Part shown: one piece after another, positions 59,688 through 64,000 of the stretch
How positions within the stretch are numbered: the first letter of the stretch is position 1
Layout of the letters: every line of letters begins with the position of its first letter
DNA from: Paenibacillus sp. FSL H7-0357
GTDB lineage: Bacteria; Bacillota; Bacilli; Paenibacillales; Paenibacillaceae
Direction of reading: 5' to 3'
Assembly: GCF_000758525.1 (NCBI RefSeq)
Contig: NZ_CP009241.1
Coordinates: 5,642,001 to 5,706,000, forward strand
DNA length: 64,000 nt
Notes under the pieces: model-generated
The model's database searches: none
Seen by the model: only the letters and a program-made list of their open reading frames with translations
Told to the model about the DNA's origin: nothing
Made by a program: the position numbers and the translations under genes

Positions 59688-60577
59688 GTGAACATCACTA
59701 TTCATAATGTAGAACAAGTGTACCGGAATAACAGTCATGCACTGTATCCGGTACATTTGGAATTTCACGAAGGGGTTTACGGTCTGCTGGGACCAAACGG
59801 AGCAGGCAAGTCCACCTTGATGAATATTCTGACCATGGCCAAAAAGCCGACAAGCGGAACTGTCTACTGCAACGGTGTGGATATCAACACGATTCAGAAC
59901 GAGTATAAAAGCAGGATCGGCTATTTGCCGCAAACCTTTGGACTGTTCCCGGCCTTGTCAGGCCGAGAATTCCTGATGTATGTTGCCGCTCTAAAAGGAT
60001 TATCCAAGAGGCATGCAGCGGGCAGAATACAAGAGCTGTTAAGTGTGCTTAACTTGAATGAGGTCGGTGACCAGCATATCGCCAGCTACTCCGGCGGAAT
60101 GAGGCAGCGGATCAGCATTGCCCAAGCTTGCTTAACAATCCCAAGTTTCTGCTGCTGGATGAACCCTCGGTGGGACTCGATCCCGACGAACGGGTAAATT
60201 TGAAGAATCTCATTACCAAGGCCGCGCAAGACGCAACCGTGATCTACTCCACCCATATTGTGTCCGATATTGAAGCACTGGCAAGAAGCATTATTATCAT
60301 GAAGCAAGGCAGAATACTGGCGGCTGGAGCCGTGAACCAATTAACAGAACCTGTAGAAGGCCTGGTATGGAAGATGAACGTGGATTACAGCGGGCTTGCT
60401 ACCCTTCAAGACAAATACATATGCAGCAGCAGCAATAGATCAAGCGACGGAATTGAGGTCCGTGTCCTTTCGTCAACACCGCCAAGCGCCGGGGCCGAGC
60501 CGGTCTATCCCACCCTTGAGGATGTCTACCTCTATCTCATTCACCAGGATAAGATCAAAGGAGAATCACCAGCATGA
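59688..60577 (+). pseudogene. ABC transporter ATPase, frameshifted
   Basis: Two overlapping frames together make one ATPase of the BcrA/YtrB type: Walker A GLLGPNGAGKST and signature SYSGGMRQR in the first, Walker B FLLLDEPSVGLDPDE in the second. Translation of the first leaves the family sequence at 60126 (IAQA then CLTIPS), while the frame from 60128 resumes with LLNNPKFLLLDEP; one base is missing after GC. GTG at 59688 with GGGGGG upstream is the start. The stop overlaps the permease start (ATGA). A real mutation or a sequencing error is possible. Confidence 0.8.
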
Positions 60578-61486
60578 CAAGAACCGCCTCCGCCTTAAAT
60601 CTCCTGTCTGTATCTCTGGTCCTGGTGAAGGAACGCATACGAAGAGCAAGCTTTCTGTGGACAATCGTAGTGTTTGCGTGCTGTACTTATTATTACTTTC
60701 CGGCGAATGATACTACCGGCAGCCTAACCACCGTTATTAAAAACAGTCTCCTTGACGGGCACTACAGAGGGACCTATAACTCCGTATGGATGGGTCTGCT
60801 GGTGGTGTTGTTTTTTAACTGTCTGCTGCTATTCGGGGGTATCTTCCTGATCCGAAACTCCATCGGAAGAGATGTTACGCTGCAACTGGAGTTGTACTAT
60901 ACTACCTCTCCCCTAAATGTGCATCAATATGCGGAATCCAAACGTTTGGCAAATTTCCTCTACCTTGCGCTGGTTGCCATGGCCGTTGAAGTCATGGCTC
61001 TGATCATGCAGCTCAGCAGGGGGGGAAAGTTATGCGATTGAGCCTCTTTCCTATATTGCGCCTTTTGTACTGCTGATTTTACCCTTTATCTATGTATTAT
61101 CCAGAGTGACGGTTTGCATGGAGCTACTCCCCCCGCTGCGCAGAAATCTCGGCAATCTGCTGTTGTTTATCCTGTCCTACGCCTATCTCTCCATCGTATT
61201 CGCCGGTGCGAACAAAACAGAGATCAATCCGTACTTCGATGTTACCGGTCTGCAGTTTATCGTTAAGAATGTATTCAGCCAGTTCAGGCAGTACTTTGCA
61301 CTGACCCGTCCAAATGATCCTTCCATTTCCTTGTTCAATTTATTCGTACACGCTCAGTACGCCGGGATACTTTCGCTCATTGTGGGAATTACGTTTGCCG
61401 TTGCATCCGCCAGCCTCACCGTTGTTGTTCCCCCTAATCTGTTCAATGTCCTGTACATGTTGATGTGGTATATGGGCATCATTTAA
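60574..61486 (+). pseudogene. ABC-2-type permease, frameshifted at a G7 tract
   Basis: Membrane protein with helices at LWTIVVFACCTYYYF, VWMGLLVVLFFNCLLLFGGI and NFLYLALVAMAVEVMALI, then a run of seven G (61019-61025) after which the frame stops at 61041. Removing one G gives SRGESYAIEPLSYIAPFVLL and continues in the frame that ends at 61486 with further helices. It is the permease partner of the preceding ATPase gene. Both lesions are single-base. Confidence 0.75.
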
Positions 61487-61557
61487 AAGATAGAGGTCTT
61501 GATGATGGTCTTCTCCTACAAAAAAATATAATCCGCATGCATTCCGGCAACCGATCA

Positions 61558-61899
61558 TCAAACGATGTATACCTCCAAAATATCGTCCACGTTGACCCAT
61601 TTCCATTCCTCCGCCCACTGCAGCTTGAATTCGCGCGAGTGGGTGTGAATGGAGGTCACAAAGCCGCTCAGCAGCTTGCGCTCAAAAGGATCAAACAGAA
61701 CAACCGTCACACGGACATGCGCCCGCAGCGACAGAGCCAGCGTACACTCGATCTCCTCCAGCTTCTGTTCATCCAGAATCGGCTTAATCGTGCGCAACGT
61801 TTCCCGTTCATCTCTTATAATCCGGCTCTTATGCTCCGGTAGCATCATCCGGCTGCTCTCCCACAGGCCATTGCCTTTCAGCTTCTTGCCGAGTGTCAT
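61558..61899 (-). CDS. YolD-like protein, SOS-regulated
   Basis: A 113-residue YolD-family protein (LWESSRMMLPEHKSRIIRD; FLFDPFERKLL-type barrel: VVLFDPFERKLLSGFVTSIH). The ATG at 61899 has AAGGGG at good spacing; ATG 61905 and 61944 are in frame. YolD proteins often accompany Y-family (UmuC-like) polymerases, but none is next to it. A perfect LexA box at 61949-61962 lies in its promoter. Confidence 0.82.
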   Translation of the reverse strand: MTLGKKLKGNGLWESSRMMLPEHKSRIIRDERETLRTIKPILDEQKLEEIECTLALSLRAHVRVTVVLFDPFERKLLSGFVTSIHTHSREFKLQWAEEWKWVNVDDILEVYIV

Positions 61900-61948
61900 T
61901 GCCATTCCCCTTCCCGATGTTAATGCATTACTTATACTTTTCATAACA

Positions 61949-61962
61949 CGAACGTATGTTTG
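61949..61962 (-). promoter_or_regulatory. LexA (SOS) box
   Basis: CGAACGTATGTTTG matches the Bacillus LexA/DinR consensus CGAACRNRYGTTYG at every position. It lies directly downstream of the -10 box (TATAAT, complement of 61964-61969); TTGATT (complement of 61988-61993) is 18 bases further upstream. LexA binding would block the start of transcription. Confidence 0.88.
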
Positions 61963-62097
61963 TATTATATCCGCAGTTCCGCTTATTAATCAACCAGAAA
62001 TAAATGACAGAGGGAAGTGCCTGTTTTCCACAAAATAGGTGTATAATTCTATATATCGTAAATGAAAAAATCGGCTGCTCCATTCCCAATAACGAAT

Positions 62098-62137
62098 AAA
62101 AAGGCGCACACAGCCTGCAGCTGTGAAGCGCCTTTTA
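62098..62137. terminator. Rho-independent terminator of the lipoprotein gene
   Basis: AAAAGGCGC (62100-62108) pairs with GCGCCTTTT (62129-62137), with an inner ACAG/CTGT dyad; the A run on the left reads as T on the minus strand. Confidence 0.8.
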
Positions 62138-62182
62138 CCATGTTGTGTAAGGACGGACCTCAACATTAATTGTGGGTATTCC

Positions 62183-62827
62183 TTATTTGCCGCCGGTAAC
62201 GGTCGATGTCCCGGAATTTGTGCTATTCTCTGTCGTCGGAGCCAGCTTTACGTCCGTACTGCCCACTGCTGTACCAGACTCCGCATCCGCAGTCCCCGCA
62301 GCTTCTGTACCGATCTCATCTTCGATCAGCCCTACGGCAGCCCTTGCTTCATTCAGCTTGGAAATGCCATACAGCATCGCCACATCCGCCTGCTGGTTCA
62401 TTGCATTGAACTCATCGGCCGTAACGTCGGGAGAAACGGCGCTTTTCGAGGCTTGCTCTTTAATGGAGTACGCGCTTTTAAAAGCGATCATTGATTCACT
62501 CAGTAGTTTTTGAACCTCTTCAGGCAGGCTTTTGGAAATCTTCACATCCCCCACCTCATCGGCAATTTCCGATGTCGCATCCTGGAATTGATCAACCGCT
62601 TTCTCCAGCTCCTTGTCCGAGGCTTTTCCTGTCGAATAAGAGGTTAAAGTAGTGTTGAAATTATCCAGGGAAGACTTGCCCTTTTCATCGAATTTTGACA
62701 TCTTATCGTAGAAGTTTTGTACGGTCTCCTGCGCTTCTTCCTCTGAAGCAGGGGCTGAACTATTATTGCTGCAGGCGCTGAGGATAACCACCACCATAAG
62801 TAATCCTGTCAGTAAAGCTTTTCTCAT
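62183..62827 (-). CDS. Lipoprotein of unknown function
   Basis: A 214-residue protein with a lipobox VVILSACS (lipidated C19), a mostly helical body (QETVQNFYDKMSKFDEKGKS; ELEKAVDQFQDATSEIADEV) and a Thr/Ser/Gly-rich tail. DUF-like helical-bundle lipoproteins of this kind are common in Firmicutes. GGAGGGA lies ahead of the ATG. No function recognised. Confidence 0.8.
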   Translation of the reverse strand: MRKALLTGLLMVVVILSACSNNSSAPASEEEAQETVQNFYDKMSKFDEKGKSSLDNFNTTLTSYSTGKASDKELEKAVDQFQDATSEIADEVGDVKISKSLPEEVQKLLSESMIAFKSAYSIKEQASKSAVSPDVTADEFNAMNQQADVAMLYGISKLNEARAAVGLIEDEIGTEAAGTADAESGTAVGSTDVKLAPTTENSTNSGTSTVTGGK

Positions 62828-63018
62828 TTTTGAATCCCTCCACTTAACAGAATAATGGCGGCTTTTGCAAAGTGCAAATGAAAATATTGTAAAATGACCC
62901 CGAATGAAACATTTTCCTAAAATTAAGCGTATTCATGGGTAAAAGATCTCCGGCCGTGACCGGAAATCTAATGGTATACTATAATCATTTCATCCAGAAT
63001 AAGAGAGGAAGATCCCTT

Positions 63019-63519
63019 ATGGCTTATTGCACAGCCTGTGGCGCGGAAAACAAGCAGAGTGCCAAATTTTGCGGAAAATGCGGAGCGCCTGTCGATGGAA
63101 CGGTTCCAGCGGCACCGCACCAAACGTCAGCTAAAGGAATGTCCGGCTCCGGCTCAGGTCCGGAAGTCGAGCTGTGGGAGGGCAAACCCGCCGGCATTTC
63201 CGACCGCCTCAAAGGCCTCATAGGCCTTAACACAACTACCTACACGATCACCAGTCAGCGGATTATGGTCAAGACCGGACTTATCGGCAAGGATCTCGAA
63301 GAAGTTGAACTGCTGCGGGTAAATGATTTCTCGGTAGCCCAGTCCATTCCGGACCGTCTGCTTGGAATCGGAACGCTTACTGTGTTCTCCGATGACCCTT
63401 CATCACCACAGCTTTTGTTCCGGAAAATCCGCAAGGTGCAGTCTGTGAAGGATGTGCTGCGAGGCGCTGTCCGCAACGAAAAAATTGCCAACAACATCAG
63501 CTACCGCGAGCAAATCTAA
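63019..63519 (+). CDS. Zinc-ribbon and bacterial PH-domain protein
   Basis: A 166-residue protein from ATG 63019 (GAGAGGAAG upstream). The N-terminus is a zinc ribbon MAYCTACGAENKQSAKFCGK with CGAP, followed by a Gly/Ser linker and a YdbT-type PH domain (TTYTITSQRIMVKTGLIGKD; GIGTLTVFSDDPSSP). It has no membrane segment. Function unknown; such domains mediate membrane or protein contacts. Confidence 0.85.
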   Translation: MAYCTACGAENKQSAKFCGKCGAPVDGTVPAAPHQTSAKGMSGSGSGPEVELWEGKPAGISDRLKGLIGLNTTTYTITSQRIMVKTGLIGKDLEEVELLRVNDFSVAQSIPDRLLGIGTLTVFSDDPSSPQLLFRKIRKVQSVKDVLRGAVRNEKIANNISYREQI

Positions 63520-63536
63520 GTTGTTGCGGCAGCCCG

Positions 63537-64000
63537 TTACGGAAGATACAACGCTCCGGCCGGAATAACACCTTTAGGCTGGCTGGAGCTTTCCCACATT
63601 AACACCGCCTTCGCATCGCCCTGGTTCTCATAATACTCCACCTTCAGCTCATGCAGCTTGCTGGCAATCAGGCCGATGCTGCCCTTGCGCTCCTGTCCGC
63701 TTTGCTTCATCCAGCTGTCAATCACCAGCACTCCGTCAATCCACACCCGGATGCCGTCGTCCGAGGAAGTGTAAATCGTATAGCCCTCGCTGTAACCCGC
63801 CTTCAGCCTGCCGCTCCAGCGCACTGAGAATAAATTGGCCGGAACCGCCGGATCGGGAGCACCCTGCTTCCAGATGAAATTAATATTGGCATCGGTGCGG
63901 ACCAGCGCCGGAGTGCCGCTAAGTGACGCATTATTGTAATACTCTCCCCGAAGTCCTGGCAACGAAGTTGCCGGAGGCGCCGAGACTGGTTCCGCAGCCT
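63537..64000 (-). CDS. PA14-domain protein, C-terminal part (runs off the window)
   Basis: The minus-strand frame is open to the window edge; the visible 154 residues are a PA14 domain: GLRGEYYNNASLSG, RWSGRLKAGYSEGYTIYTSS, DDGIRVWIDGVLVIDSW and VEYYENQGDAKAVLMW. A Pro/Ala/Ser linker (AEPVSAPPATS) precedes it. PA14 is a carbohydrate-binding beta-barrel attached to secreted enzymes or adhesins; the N-terminal part and function lie outside. Confidence 0.82.
   Translation of the reverse strand, partial: AAEPVSAPPATSLPGLRGEYYNNASLSGTPALVRTDANINFIWKQGAPDPAVPANLFSVRWSGRLKAGYSEGYTIYTSSDDGIRVWIDGVLVIDSWMKQSGQERKGSIGLIASKLHELKVEYYENQGDAKAVLMWESSSQPKGVIPAGALYLP

Overview
The window looks like a chromosomal segment of a Paenibacillus-type Firmicute. 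Gene content supports this (multi-domain GH2, GH67, GH8 exo-oligoxylanase, LplBC-type sugar permeases, YesN-like membrane AraC regulators, Bce-type peptide modules, WGxxGxxG-CTERM and YolD proteins), as do strong purine-rich ribosome binding sites, TTG/GTG starts and a Bacillus-type LexA box. No 16S gene or species marker is present, so the genus is an inference.

Layout. (1) 1-20.7 kb, hemicellulose use: a 254-bp inverted-repeat element, then a leftward unit of membrane AraC regulator, sugar-binding lipoprotein, two permeases and a GH2 enzyme; a second leftward unit of a GH52 beta-xylosidase remnant, GH67 alpha-glucuronidase, zinc alcohol dehydrogenase and NIF3-like protein, with a divergent AraC regulator; a UvrA-family protein; and a GH8 reducing-end xylose-releasing exo-oligoxylanase. 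(2) 20.7-35.4 kb, accessory region of small, mostly leftward, unrelated genes (MarR/SDR, MerR/carboxymuconolactone decarboxylase, MFS/TetR, methyltransferases, LURP-one, DUF2441, cold-shock, racemase-like, HTH plus Ntn-hydrolase). The 3' side of many of these genes carries a full or partial copy of one dispersed hairpin repeat, giving the look of a gene-cassette array. (3) 35.4-38.2 kb, IS110/IS1111-type element followed by a damaged IS1595 copy. (4) 38.2-46.4 kb, a LacI regulator and a PRD/EIIB/EIIA regulator divergent from a sugar operon: fucose/arabinose-isomerase-like protein, split transketolase and FGGY kinase. (5) 46.9-49.1 kb, MazG-like, DMT transporter, LysR and an IS5-type remnant. 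(6) 49.2-57.7 kb, a Bce-type module (OmpR regulator, kinase, fused ABC ATPase-permease) followed directly by an AgrA/AgrC-like pair; then an unknown protein and a divergent small-HTH pair. (7) 57.7-64 kb, tRNA-Leu, a WGxxGxxG-CTERM protein, an M15 peptidase, a frameshifted ABC exporter, SOS-box YolD, a lipoprotein, a zinc-ribbon/PH protein and a PA14 protein cut by the window edge.

How the genes may work together. The 1-20.7 kb genes fit uptake and intracellular breakdown of glucuronoxylo-oligosaccharides. The 41.6-46.4 kb operon fits isomerisation, phosphorylation and transketolase cleavage of an unidentified sugar. The 49-56 kb block fits sensing and detoxification of a peptide antibiotic. 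The points most worth a second look are the cassette-like repeat array, the split-transketolase operon with flanking operators, the ATPase-permease fusion at a G6 tract, and the candidate bridge RNA of the IS1111-type element.
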